30,934 nt of DNA from JBBDIK01 sp964640385 (lineage in GTDB: Bacteria; Actinomycetota; UBA4738; JBBDHU01). This document shows, in pieces, positions 23,529-30,690 of the stretch (positions within the stretch are counted from its first letter, which is position 1; every line of letters begins with the position of its first letter). The notes below the pieces were generated by a model that was not told where the DNA came from, did no database searches, and saw nothing but the letters and a program-made list of their open reading frames with translations. The position numbers and the translations under genes were made by a program. The DNA is taken from assembly GCA_964640385.1 (NCBI GenBank), contig CAZXFL010000023.1, positions 1-30,934 on the forward strand. The letters are read 5' to 3'.

Positions 23529-24158
23529 GTGAGGATCCTGCGGAGGGCGTTGATCGGCGCGACGGTTGCGACGTTGGCAACCCTCGTGGTCGCCGGGCAA
23601 CCCGCCGTCGCCCCGGCCGTGCCCCGGCCCCGCGCCCTGACCCTGCAGGTGGCGATGCAGGACGACTACTTCGATCCCAAGGTGACCGAGGGGGTCGTGT
23701 CCATCATGGGGGTCAACTGGAGCAACCAGGGACAGGTCTTCCACAACGTCGTCCTCGTTCCGGGTCCTGCCTGGTACTCGACGAACCTCGACGAGGGCCA
23801 GAGCGACGGCACGCAGCTCGAGTATGCGGGGACCTTCGACTACGTCTGTATCTACCATCCGGAGATGGTGGGTAGCCTCAAGGTGTCGCCGCTCGTCCAG
23901 CAGGGCTCCGGGCAGGTCGGCGACACGTTCCCGATCCAGCTCTCGTCGATCGATCTGGCGACAACGGCGTACGCGTTCGATGTCCAGCGGCGCCGCAACG
24001 TAGGGCTGTGGGGCCCCGCTACCCGTGTGACCGACGCCATGTACGGGTTCACTCCGAGGCGGGCGGGGACGTACGACCTGCGGGTGCGGCTGGTCGAGCC
24101 GTCTGCGGGCGTCACCGGCGCCTGGTCGCCGCGCGTTCGGGTGCGCGTGCGTGCCTAG
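23529..24158 (+). CDS. Secreted cupredoxin (plastocyanin-like) protein
   Basis: A 209-residue exported protein. Residues 1-23 or slightly more form a signal peptide (RRALIGATVATLATLVVAG); no lipobox is seen. The type 1 copper ligands are His72 in QVFHNVVL, and Cys107, His110 and Met113 in FDYVCIYHPEMVG, so a blue-copper site is complete. A second beta-rich domain (about 130-209, ending with TPRRAGTYDLRVRLVE and a run of Arg/Val) may be an Ig-like or fibronectin-type fold. GTG 23529 has GGA about 8 bases upstream. The 154 bases before it show no clear promoter, only a palindrome GGTCCGGACC at 23399-23408. Its stop shares CTAG with sdhB. Role in electron transfer is likely but unproven. Confidence 0.82.
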   Translation: MRILRRALIGATVATLATLVVAGQPAVAPAVPRPRALTLQVAMQDDYFDPKVTEGVVSIMGVNWSNQGQVFHNVVLVPGPAWYSTNLDEGQSDGTQLEYAGTFDYVCIYHPEMVGSLKVSPLVQQGSGQVGDTFPIQLSSIDLATTAYAFDVQRRRNVGLWGPATRVTDAMYGFTPRRAGTYDLRVRLVEPSAGVTGAWSPRVRVRVRA

Positions 24159-24868
24159 AACCGATCGAACAGGATCGAGCGCTTCACGTCCTGGATCGCC
24201 TTCGTCACCTTGATGCCGCGCGGGCAGGCCTCGGTGCAGTTGAACGTGGTCCTGCACCGGAACACGCCGGTCTTCTCCGAGAGGATCCTCAAGCGTTCTT
24301 GGGCGCCGTGGTCGCGTGAGTCGTTGATGAAGCGGTGGGCGTTCACGATCGCTGCCGGGCCGACGTACTCGTCGTCGCTCCAGAAGACGGGACAGGAGGT
24401 CGTGCATGCCGCGCACAGGATGCACTTCGTGGTGTCCTCGAACTTCTCCAGCTCCTCGGGGGTCTGGAGGCGTTCCCGGTCGTCGGGCGGCTGCTCGTCA
24501 TTGATCAGGTACGGGAGCATGCTCTCGTAGCCCTTGAAGAACGGCTCCATGTCCACGATCAGGTCCTTGAGCACCGGCAGCCCGCGGATCGGCTCGACGG
24601 TGACCTTCGGCTCGACGTCCGCGACCAGCACCTTGCACGCCAGCGCGTTCTCGCCGTTGATCAACATGGCGTCCGAACCGCAGATGCCGTGGCCACAGGA
24701 CCGGCGAAGCGCGAGCGTTCCGTCGTGGTGCCACTTGACCTCGTGGAGAGCGTCCAGCAACCGGTCGTTGGGCTCCATCTCCAGCTCGAACTCGTCCCAC
24801 CAGGGTTCGGTGCCGACCTCCGGGTTGAACCGGCGGATCTTCATCGTGAACGGCACGGTCTCGGCCAT
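24155..24868 (-). CDS. sdhB: Succinate dehydrogenase iron-sulfur subunit
   Basis: A 237-residue subunit with three clusters. The [2Fe-2S] site has Cys58, Cys63, Asp66 and Cys78 (SCGHGICGSD), where Asp replaces one Cys as in E. coli SdhB. The [4Fe-4S] site has Cys149, Cys152, Cys155 and Cys215, and the [3Fe-4S] site has Cys159, Cys205 and Cys211 (FNCTEACPRG). It passes electrons from the flavoprotein to quinone. The start shares one base with the sdhA stop (TGATG). The frame is open far upstream but that is antisense or shadow to sdhA. The stop overlaps the cupredoxin stop. Confidence 0.96.
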   Translation of the reverse strand: MAETVPFTMKIRRFNPEVGTEPWWDEFELEMEPNDRLLDALHEVKWHHDGTLALRRSCGHGICGSDAMLINGENALACKVLVADVEPKVTVEPIRGLPVLKDLIVDMEPFFKGYESMLPYLINDEQPPDDRERLQTPEELEKFEDTTKCILCAACTTSCPVFWSDDEYVGPAAIVNAHRFINDSRDHGAQERLRILSEKTGVFRCRTTFNCTEACPRGIKVTKAIQDVKRSILFDRF

Positions 24869-26604
24869 CAGTACTTCCGCTCCATCGGGACGTAGGGTCC
24901 CATCTTGACGTCCTTGTACTCCAGCCGGACCGATCCGTCGGGCTCGCGCGAGGCGAGCGAATGCCGAAGCCAGTGCTCGTCGTCGCGGAGCGGGTGATCC
25001 TCGCGGAAGTGGCCCCCGCGGCTCTCGTCGCGCGCCAGCGCGCCGGCCACGAGCGTGTCGGAGATGTCGAGCAAGCAGCCCAGCTCCCAGGCTTCCATCA
25101 GGTCCGTGTTGAACATCTGGCCCTTGTCCTGGACCACGGCATGGCCGTACCGCTCGCGGAGGCTGCCGAGGCTCCCTTGGACCTTCGTCAGGCTCTCTTC
25201 GGTTCGGACGACACCGGCCTTGTCGAACATCTCGACCTGCAGCTCCGAGCGGATGTCTGCGACGTTCTCGCTCCCGTTGGCGGACAGGAGTCCGTCGAGC
25301 TGCTCGCGGGTGGCCTCCGCCGCGCCTTCGGGCTTCGCCGGGAGTGCGGCCTCGGTCGCGAAGGCGGCCATGTTCTGACCGCCGCGCCTCCCGAACACCA
25401 TGATGTCGAGCAGCGAGTTCGTTCCCAGGCGGTTCGCGCCGTGAACGCTCACGCACGCGCACTCGCCGGCCGCGTACAGGCCGGGGACGGGCCTCTCGTC
25501 GGCTTCCGGGACGACCTGACCGTCGGTGTCGGTCGGGATGCCACCCATCGCGTAGTGCGCGGTCGGCTGGATCGGGACGCCCTCGGTGGTCGGTTCGACC
25601 CCGAGGTAGATCCGCGCGAACTCGGTCACGTCGGGCAGCTTGGTTTCGATGATCTCGGGATCGAGGTGCGTCACGTCCAGGTGGACGTAGTCCTTGCCAT
25701 CGATGCCGCGGCCTTCCTTGACCTCGGCGTAGATCGCCCGCGAAACCATGTCTCGCGGCGCCAGGTCCTTGACCGTGGGGGCGTAGCGCTCCATGAATCG
25801 CTCGCCGGCGTGGTTGCGCAGGATGCCGCCCTCCCCGCGGGCTGCTTCGGACAGCAAGATCCCCATCTTGTAGATGCCCGTCGGATGGAACTGGTACATC
25901 TCCATGTCCTCGAGCGGGATGCCGCGCCGGTAGGCGACCGCCGGTCCGTCTCCGGTCAGCGCATGGGCGTTGGAGGTGACGCTGAACACCCGCCCGTAGC
26001 CGCCCGTCGCGAACAGGACCGCCTTGGACCGGAAGATGTGGATCTCGCCTGTCGCCAGCTCGTAGGCGACCACGCCGGCCGTGGCTCCGTCGTCGCTGCG
26101 CAGCAGGTCCGTCGCGTAGAACTCGTTGAAGAACCGAACGTCGCGCTTGATGCACTGCTGATAGAGCGTCTGCAGGATCATGTGGCCGGTGCGGTCCGCG
26201 GAGTACACGGCCCGGCGGACCGGCGCCTCGCCATGGTTGCGCGTGTGACCGCCGAACCGGCGTTGATCGAGCTTGCCGTCGGCGGTGCGGTTGAACGGCA
26301 GGCCCCAGTGCTCGAGTTCATACACGGCCTCGACCGCTTCCCTGCACATGATCTCGGCCGCGGGCTGGTCGACCAGGTAGTCGCCGCCTTTGACCGTGTC
26401 GAAGGTGTGCCACTCGGGGGAGTCCTCCTCGACGTTGGCCAGCGCCGCGCACATCCCGCCCTGGGCTGCGCCGGTGTGCGACCGGGTGGGGTAGAGCTTG
26501 GAGATAACCGCGGTGTTGACGGAGTCGGCCGCCTCGATCGCAGCCCGCAGCCCCGCGCCGCCGGCGCCGATGATGACGGCGTCGTAGGTGTGGGTCGTCG
26601 TCAC
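24868..26604 (-). CDS. sdhA: Succinate dehydrogenase flavoprotein subunit
   Basis: A 578-residue FAD-binding subunit that oxidises succinate to fumarate. The dinucleotide loop is IIGAGGAGLRAA at 11-22. His43 in RSHTGAAQGGM is the residue that carries covalent FAD. The active-site segment GGHTRNHGEAPVRRAVYSADRTG lies within about 110-150 and the C-terminal part has VHGANRLGTNSLLD near 385. Length matches the family. GTG 26604 overlaps the sdhD stop by four bases. Membership in a C-D-A-B operon favours succinate oxidation over fumarate reduction, though direction cannot be read from the sequence. Confidence 0.97.
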   Translation of the reverse strand: MTTTHTYDAVIIGAGGAGLRAAIEAADSVNTAVISKLYPTRSHTGAAQGGMCAALANVEEDSPEWHTFDTVKGGDYLVDQPAAEIMCREAVEAVYELEHWGLPFNRTADGKLDQRRFGGHTRNHGEAPVRRAVYSADRTGHMILQTLYQQCIKRDVRFFNEFYATDLLRSDDGATAGVVAYELATGEIHIFRSKAVLFATGGYGRVFSVTSNAHALTGDGPAVAYRRGIPLEDMEMYQFHPTGIYKMGILLSEAARGEGGILRNHAGERFMERYAPTVKDLAPRDMVSRAIYAEVKEGRGIDGKDYVHLDVTHLDPEIIETKLPDVTEFARIYLGVEPTTEGVPIQPTAHYAMGGIPTDTDGQVVPEADERPVPGLYAAGECACVSVHGANRLGTNSLLDIMVFGRRGGQNMAAFATEAALPAKPEGAAEATREQLDGLLSANGSENVADIRSELQVEMFDKAGVVRTEESLTKVQGSLGSLRERYGHAVVQDKGQMFNTDLMEAWELGCLLDISDTLVAGALARDESRGGHFREDHPLRDDEHWLRHSLASREPDGSVRLEYKDVKMGPYVPMERKY

Positions 26605-27026
26605 GAGCCCGCCCACTTCGACGGGTCGAAGGTCAACACGACGATGGTGCCGAGGGCGAAGAGCACAGCGGTCAGGACGTAGAAGAACCAGTTCAGGACG
26701 AAGCGGGTCGTCGGCTTGCGCACGTAGTCCTGGATGATCACCCGCAGGCCGTTCACGCCGTGGACCAGGGCGAGCGAGAGCAGGAGCCAGTCCCAGGTCC
26801 GCCAGAGCAGGCTCTGCCACCGGCCGGCGACGAAGCCGAAGTCCACGCGATCGATGCCGCCATCGAACGCGTGCATGATGAGCACGTGCCCGACGGCCAG
26901 GAACAGCAGCGCGATGCCGCTGATCCGCATGAACAGCCACCACCACATCTCTGGTCCGCCGACGGGACGAGGGCGGCTGTTCGGGGTGGACAGGCCCCGG
27001 CGTTGGGGCTCGGTCGTGGCGGCCAT
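26601..27026 (-). CDS. sdhD: Succinate dehydrogenase membrane anchor subunit
   Basis: A 141-residue membrane subunit with three helices (about 29-52, 75-97, 112-132). His89 in LVHGVNGLRVIIQDY is the likely heme b ligand, with the following Asp100-Tyr101 pair conserved for quinone binding. A second His (His47) lies in the first helix. The first 25 residues are soluble and Pro-rich. The start shares one base with the sdhC stop (TGATG) and the end overlaps sdhA. Confidence 0.9.
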   Translation of the reverse strand: MAATTEPQRRGLSTPNSRPRPVGGPEMWWWLFMRISGIALLFLAVGHVLIMHAFDGGIDRVDFGFVAGRWQSLLWRTWDWLLLSLALVHGVNGLRVIIQDYVRKPTTRFVLNWFFYVLTAVLFALGTIVVLTFDPSKWAGS

Positions 27027-27424
27027 CAGAAGCTCTCGATGATGCCCTTGCCCATGACCAAGGTGATCGGGATCATGGCGATGACGAAGACGGCGAACGC
27101 GCCGTAGGTCAGTTGGCGGTGGATCAGCGCGGCCTTGGGCCAGAAATCGACCAGCATGATCTTGACGCCGTTGATCGCGTGGAACAGGACGGCGGCGACC
27201 AGTCCCAGCTCCAGCGAACGCACGAGCGGGTTGTGGTACGCCTCCAATACCCGGTTGTAGGCCTCGGGTCCCCAGGCGACGACCGCGGTGTCGAGTACGT
27301 GGGCGAACAGGAAAAGGATGATGGCGACACCGGTGACGCGGTGCAGGGCCCACGACCATTGGCCTTCTTTCCCGTCGTAGAGCGAACCGAACCCGCCACG
27401 TTTGCTGGTCTTCGTGCGTGTCAC
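27026..27424 (-). CDS. sdhC: Succinate dehydrogenase cytochrome b556 subunit
   Basis: A 132-residue membrane subunit with three helices (about 30-51, 71-92, 105-126). The family signature SWALHRVTGV contains Ser24, His28 and Arg29 near the quinone site, and His82 in FHAINGVKIMLVDF is the likely heme b ligand. GTG 27424 is the only start before an in-frame stop upstream, and GGGTGAGAAC precedes it. A TAGGCT box on the minus strand (27450-27445) could serve as -10. The gene heads a tightly overlapping sdhCDAB operon. Confidence 0.93.
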   Translation of the reverse strand: MTRTKTSKRGGFGSLYDGKEGQWSWALHRVTGVAIILFLFAHVLDTAVVAWGPEAYNRVLEAYHNPLVRSLELGLVAAVLFHAINGVKIMLVDFWPKAALIHRQLTYGAFAVFVIAMIPITLVMGKGIIESF

Positions 27425-27541
27425 CGCGTTCTCACCCGTTCCTGAGCCTAGCTCGCGTCCCCGCCGTGCCTGGCGGTCGGGGCGTCCCCAAGGCGGGGCG
27501 AGTCTACTCCAGTTCGTCGGATGGCGGCCCTCGGCGAAGGC

Positions 27542-27832
27542 CTACGGACGATCGAGCACGTTGTGGGTTCCGATCCGGCGCCAGATGATGTGAGGATCGT
27601 CCTCGCGGACGGGCTCGCCGAACTCGAACGTCGCTCGTCCGTCGGGAGCCCATGTGAGTTCGAAGATGCCCGGAGCGGTCTGGACGCCCTTGACCCGGAG
27701 GCCTTTGCGGATGGAACCTCGCTCCAGACCCTCGACCAGCTTGCCCACGGCGACCGCGAAGGCCTTCCGCTGCTCACCGGAGAGTCGTCGGTGGTCAGGG
27801 CCGAAGGCGGCCGTCCAGTCGTTGGTGGGCAC
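27542..27832 (-). CDS. RelE-like toxin
   Basis: A 96-residue protein resembling the RelE-type mRNA interferase of toxin-antitoxin pairs. The core reads IRKGLRVKGVQTAPGIFEL, then TWAPDGRATFEFG and HIIWRRIGTHNV; the cluster of Arg, Trp and His near the C-terminus is typical of the actinobacterial subgroup. A 5' helical segment (LSGEQRKAFAVAVGKLVEGLE) precedes it. I prefer GTG 27832, 7 bases after the antitoxin stop. A TTG at 27865 is in frame and would overlap the antitoxin. Assignment rests on sequence resemblance plus its partner gene; activity is not shown. Confidence 0.78.
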   Translation of the reverse strand: MPTNDWTAAFGPDHRRLSGEQRKAFAVAVGKLVEGLERGSIRKGLRVKGVQTAPGIFELTWAPDGRATFEFGEPVREDDPHIIWRRIGTHNVLDRP

Positions 27833-27839
27833 GAGAGGA

Positions 27840-28130
27840 TCAGTCCTGGTCGGACGTCTCGGCAAGCATGGCGAGGAACGCTTCGGTCGACATCGCCCTG
27901 GTCATCCGACCGCCGCGCACGTCCTCATCGGCCCCGCGTTCTTTCGCCTGCCATTCCGGCGTCCAGAACCAGGCCTGGGTGGGGTCGATGACCTTCTTGG
28001 GGCGCATGAGGATGCCGTCCTCGGTCACCTCGAACTCCACTGGGTCGCCCTCCTCGAGGTGGGCAGCCTCGCGGACGTCCGAGGGGACGGTGATCTGACC
28101 CTTGTCGCGCATCTTCGCCATCTTCGCCAT
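27840..28130 (-). CDS. AbrB/MazE-type antitoxin
   Basis: A 96-residue protein whose first 45 residues form a SpoVT-AbrB swapped-hairpin DNA-binding fold: MRDKGQITVPSDVREAAHL, then GDPVEFEVTEDGILMRPKK. The rest (WFWTPEWQAKERGADEDV and a final helix) would wrap the toxin. It starts with a duplicated ATGGCGAAG, giving three in-frame ATG codons (28130, 28121, 28112); which is used is unclear. A well-formed promoter lies upstream. Antitoxins of this type often repress their own promoter. The gene precedes the toxin by 7 bases. Confidence 0.82.
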   Translation of the reverse strand: MAKMAKMRDKGQITVPSDVREAAHLEEGDPVEFEVTEDGILMRPKKVIDPTQAWFWTPEWQAKERGADEDVRGGRMTRAMSTEAFLAMLAETSDQD

Positions 28131-28165
28131 CTGGGGGAGACTCCGGTTTCCGAAAGTTGGAATAA

Positions 28166-28194
28166 AGGATAATCTGACTCAGGCAGGAGGTCAA
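28166..28194 (-). promoter_or_regulatory. Promoter of the toxin-antitoxin pair
   Basis: On the minus strand TTGACC (28194-28189) and TATCCT (28171-28166) are separated by exactly 17 bases in an AT-richer patch. Transcription would begin near 28159, about 29 bases before ATG 28130. This is the best sigma-70-like match in the window. Confidence 0.65.
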
Positions 28195-28307
28195 CTCCAG
28201 GGGTCCGCGGTCCCCTAGGAGCACCAGCAGCGGCAGCAGCGGCGAGAAGACGATCCCTCGCCACCAGACTGATTCCCATCCGGCGTCGATCAGCGGCCGG
28301 TCGTCGC

Positions 28308-28955
28308 TCATGTGATCCGGAGGGCGACCATGACACCGTCACGGGTCGGGACGATGGTCGACACGTAGCGGTCATCCTCGGCGATCATGCGGTTGTGCTC
28401 CTTGATGGCTTCGGTCCAGCCCTCCCGGACGTCGTCGGTGACCGTGTCCTGCGTCACCCGTCCCGACCACAGCACGTTGTCGCAGATGTACATGCCGCCG
28501 ACGCGGACCCGGTCGCGGGCGGCGCGCCAGGCGTCGGGATAGTCGCCCTTGTCGATGTCGTTGTAGATGATGTCCCACTCGCGGCCTTGCGACACCAGCG
28601 TTTCCACGGCATCGCCGACCGTGAACTCGACGGGGCCGTCGAGCACGGCCCGATACAGATAGTCCAAGGCCTTCTCCTCGTTCGCCGGGTCGCCGTCCGT
28701 GAGGAAGAGCTGACCGGCCGGGCCGAGTGCCCGTGAGAACCAGTAGGCCGAGTAGCCGAACCCGGATCCGAGCTCGATGACCTCCTGGGCCTTGTTGGCG
28801 CGGGCCAGGATCTCCAGGGTCACGCCGACTTGGCGCCCGACGATCGGGAAGTCCCGCTTCTCGGCCTCGGCCTCCATCTCCAGGAGGACCTTCTCGTCTC
28901 GAGGGGTCAAGAGCGAGCGCATGTAGGCCGCGACGTCGGGGTTCACGATGTCCAA
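28308..28955 (-). CDS. SAM-dependent O-methyltransferase (COMT-like)
   Basis: A 215-residue protein of the Methyltransf_3 family. The SAM-binding motif is ELGSGFGYSAYW at 61-72, the acidic metal-binding segment is NDIDKGDYP at 132-140, and the second metal pair is Asp159-Asn160 in CDNVLWSGRV. Family members methylate catechol-like or other small hydroxylated compounds using Mg2+; the substrate here is unknown. I prefer TTG 28955 because GAGGAGG lies 7 bases upstream; GTG 28976 would add seven residues with poorer spacing. It is divergent from mcmA1. Confidence 0.87.
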   Translation of the reverse strand: MDIVNPDVAAYMRSLLTPRDEKVLLEMEAEAEKRDFPIVGRQVGVTLEILARANKAQEVIELGSGFGYSAYWFSRALGPAGQLFLTDGDPANEEKALDYLYRAVLDGPVEFTVGDAVETLVSQGREWDIIYNDIDKGDYPDAWRAARDRVRVGGMYICDNVLWSGRVTQDTVTDDVREGWTEAIKEHNRMIAEDDRYVSTIVPTRDGVMVALRIT

Positions 28956-29010
28956 GGGGCCGCCTCCTCGCGTCACACGGTGCCCGGCGCCTCCGCCGGT
29001 GCCCAGACGA

Positions 29011-29016
29011 TACCCT
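29011..29016 (+). promoter_or_regulatory. -10 box for leaderless mcmA1
   Basis: TACCCT ends 7 bases before ATG 29024 (spacer ttgccct) with no ribosome site between. On the opposite strand TATCGT (29012-29007) overlaps it and could act for the methyltransferase gene. Confidence 0.5.
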
Positions 29017-29023
29017 TTGCCCT

Positions 29024-30610
29024 ATGACCGACGACGAGCGCCGCGTCACCGATTCCGGGATCGAGGTCGGGCCCTACTACACGCCGGCCGACCTGGAGGA
29101 GCTGGACTACGACCGCGATCTCGGCGTGCCGGGGGAGCCGCCGTTCACGCGCGGCGTCTACCCCTCGATGTACCGGGGGCGCCTATGGACGATGCGCCAG
29201 TACTCGGGGATGGCCACCGCGCAGGAGACGAACGAGCGATTCCGCTATCTGCTTGACCACGGCCAGACGGGGATCTCGATCGCGTTCGACCTGCCGACCC
29301 AGATGGGGCTGGACTCCGACCACCCGCGGGCCGAGGGCGAGGTCGGCAAGACGGGCGTGGCGATCGACTCGGTCGAGGACATGGCCACGCTCTTCGACCA
29401 GATCCCGCTGGGCCAGGTGTCGACGTCGATGACGATCAACTCCACGGCCTCCATCTTGCTCTTGCTCTACGAGTTGGTGGGCGAGGAGGCGGGCGTCGCG
29501 TCGACCGAGCTGCAGGGCACCGTTCAGAACGACCTGCTGAAGGAATATGCGGCGCGCGGGACCTACATCTACCCGCCCAAGGCTTCGATGCGGATCATCA
29601 CCGACATCTTCGTCTACTGCCACGAGCACATCCCGAAGTGGAACACGATCTCGGTGAGCGGCTACCACATGCGCGAGGCGGGTTCGACCGCGGCGCAGGA
29701 GATCGCGTTCACGCTGGCCGATGCGATCGCCTACTCGCAGGCCGCGATCGATACCGGCCTGGCGTTCGACGAGTTCGCGCCGCGCCTGTCGTTCTTCTTC
29801 GCCTGCCACATGAACTTCTTCGAGGAGGTCGCGAAGTTTCGGGCGGCGCGCCGGATCTGGGCGAAGATCGCTGCCGAACGCTTCGGCGCGCAGGATCCGA
29901 AGTCGATGATGCTCCGGTTCCACACGCAGACGGGCGGCGCGACCCTGACTGCGCAGCAGCCCCAGAACAACATCGTGCGGACGGCCCTCGAGGCGCTCTC
30001 AGCGGTCCTTGGCGGAACCCAGTCGTTGCACACCAACTCGTTCGACGAGGCGCTGGCGCTGCCGACCGAGCATGCTGCGAAGATCGCGCTGCGCACGCAG
30101 CAGGTGATCGGCTACGAGTCGGGCGTCGCCGACAGTGCGGATCCGCTCGCCGGTTCGTACTTCGTCGAACACCTCACGGACGAACTCGAGGCCCGGGCAT
30201 GGGAGTACATCGAGAAGATCGACGCGATGGGCGGCGCCGTCGCGGCGATCGAGGCGGGGTTCTACCAGGACGAGATCCACGACGCGGCCTACCGCATCCA
30301 GCAGAAGATCGAGACGGGGGAGCGCGTCATCGTCGGCGTGAACCGGTTCGTCGAGGATGACGAGTCGCTACCTGACCTGCAGCGCATCGGCGAGGACGAA
30401 GCTCAGAAGCAGATCGAACGGACGCGACGGCTGCGCGCGGAACGCGCGTCGGCGCCGGTCGATGACGCCCTCGCCGCACTCCGCGACACGGCCGAGGGGA
30501 CCGGGAACCTGCTCGGGCCGATGAAGGAGGCCCTGCGTGCCCGGGCGACGCTCGGCGAGGTCTCCGACGTGCTGCGCGATGTCTTCGGCGAGTACCACCC
30601 CTCTGGCTAG
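29024..30610 (+). CDS. mcmA1: Methylmalonyl-CoA mutase, large subunit
   Basis: A 528-residue TIM-barrel catalytic subunit without a B12-binding domain. Typical segments are LWTMRQYSGMATAQETN (54-70), ISIAFDLPTQMGLDSDHP (84-101), TVQNDLLKEYAARGTYIYPP (166-185), VSGYHMREAG (211-220) and QTGGATLTAQQPQNN. Tyr60 and Arg178 correspond to the Tyr89 and Arg207 that bind the substrate carboxylate in Propionibacterium mutase; isobutyryl-CoA mutase has Phe and Gln there. This supports methylmalonyl-CoA as substrate. The cobalamin domain is supplied by the product of 7724-8137. No mutase chaperone gene (meaB) is seen in the window. Confidence 0.94.
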   Translation: MTDDERRVTDSGIEVGPYYTPADLEELDYDRDLGVPGEPPFTRGVYPSMYRGRLWTMRQYSGMATAQETNERFRYLLDHGQTGISIAFDLPTQMGLDSDHPRAEGEVGKTGVAIDSVEDMATLFDQIPLGQVSTSMTINSTASILLLLYELVGEEAGVASTELQGTVQNDLLKEYAARGTYIYPPKASMRIITDIFVYCHEHIPKWNTISVSGYHMREAGSTAAQEIAFTLADAIAYSQAAIDTGLAFDEFAPRLSFFFACHMNFFEEVAKFRAARRIWAKIAAERFGAQDPKSMMLRFHTQTGGATLTAQQPQNNIVRTALEALSAVLGGTQSLHTNSFDEALALPTEHAAKIALRTQQVIGYESGVADSADPLAGSYFVEHLTDELEARAWEYIEKIDAMGGAVAAIEAGFYQDEIHDAAYRIQQKIETGERVIVGVNRFVEDDESLPDLQRIGEDEAQKQIERTRRLRAERASAPVDDALAALRDTAEGTGNLLGPMKEALRARATLGEVSDVLRDVFGEYHPSG

Positions 30611-30657
30611 CCGTTCCCCCAGAGCACGTCCCCTTCCCCGCAGACCCCTGTCGGCGG

Positions 30658-30663
30658 TACCAT
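30658..30663 (+). promoter_or_regulatory. Candidate -10 box for the last small gene
   Basis: TACCAT lies in the 80-base gap after mcmA1, placing a start near 30671, about 20 bases before TTG 30691 and just upstream of its ribosome site. No -35 match is seen. Confidence 0.35.
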
Positions 30664-30690
30664 CAGGCTCCATCCGTGAGGAGGCAGTCG

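Noticed and set aside
24961..26682. A 573-codon plus-strand frame opposite sdhA
   Set aside because: Antisense shadow of a fully recognisable sdhA; no motif or start signal supports it.
27459..27484. Imperfect hairpin (CCGCC and GGCGG arms) between the toxin gene and sdhC
   Set aside because: The stem is 5 base pairs with no T-run on the relevant strand, too weak to call a terminator.
27925..28311. A 128-codon minus-strand frame starting in an ATGA overlap with the methyltransferase stop
   Set aside because: Its first 60 codons fall in the gap and include a hydrophobic stretch, but the rest lies out of frame inside the antitoxin gene, and the toxin-antitoxin promoter lies within it. It is more likely a chance frame or a remnant.
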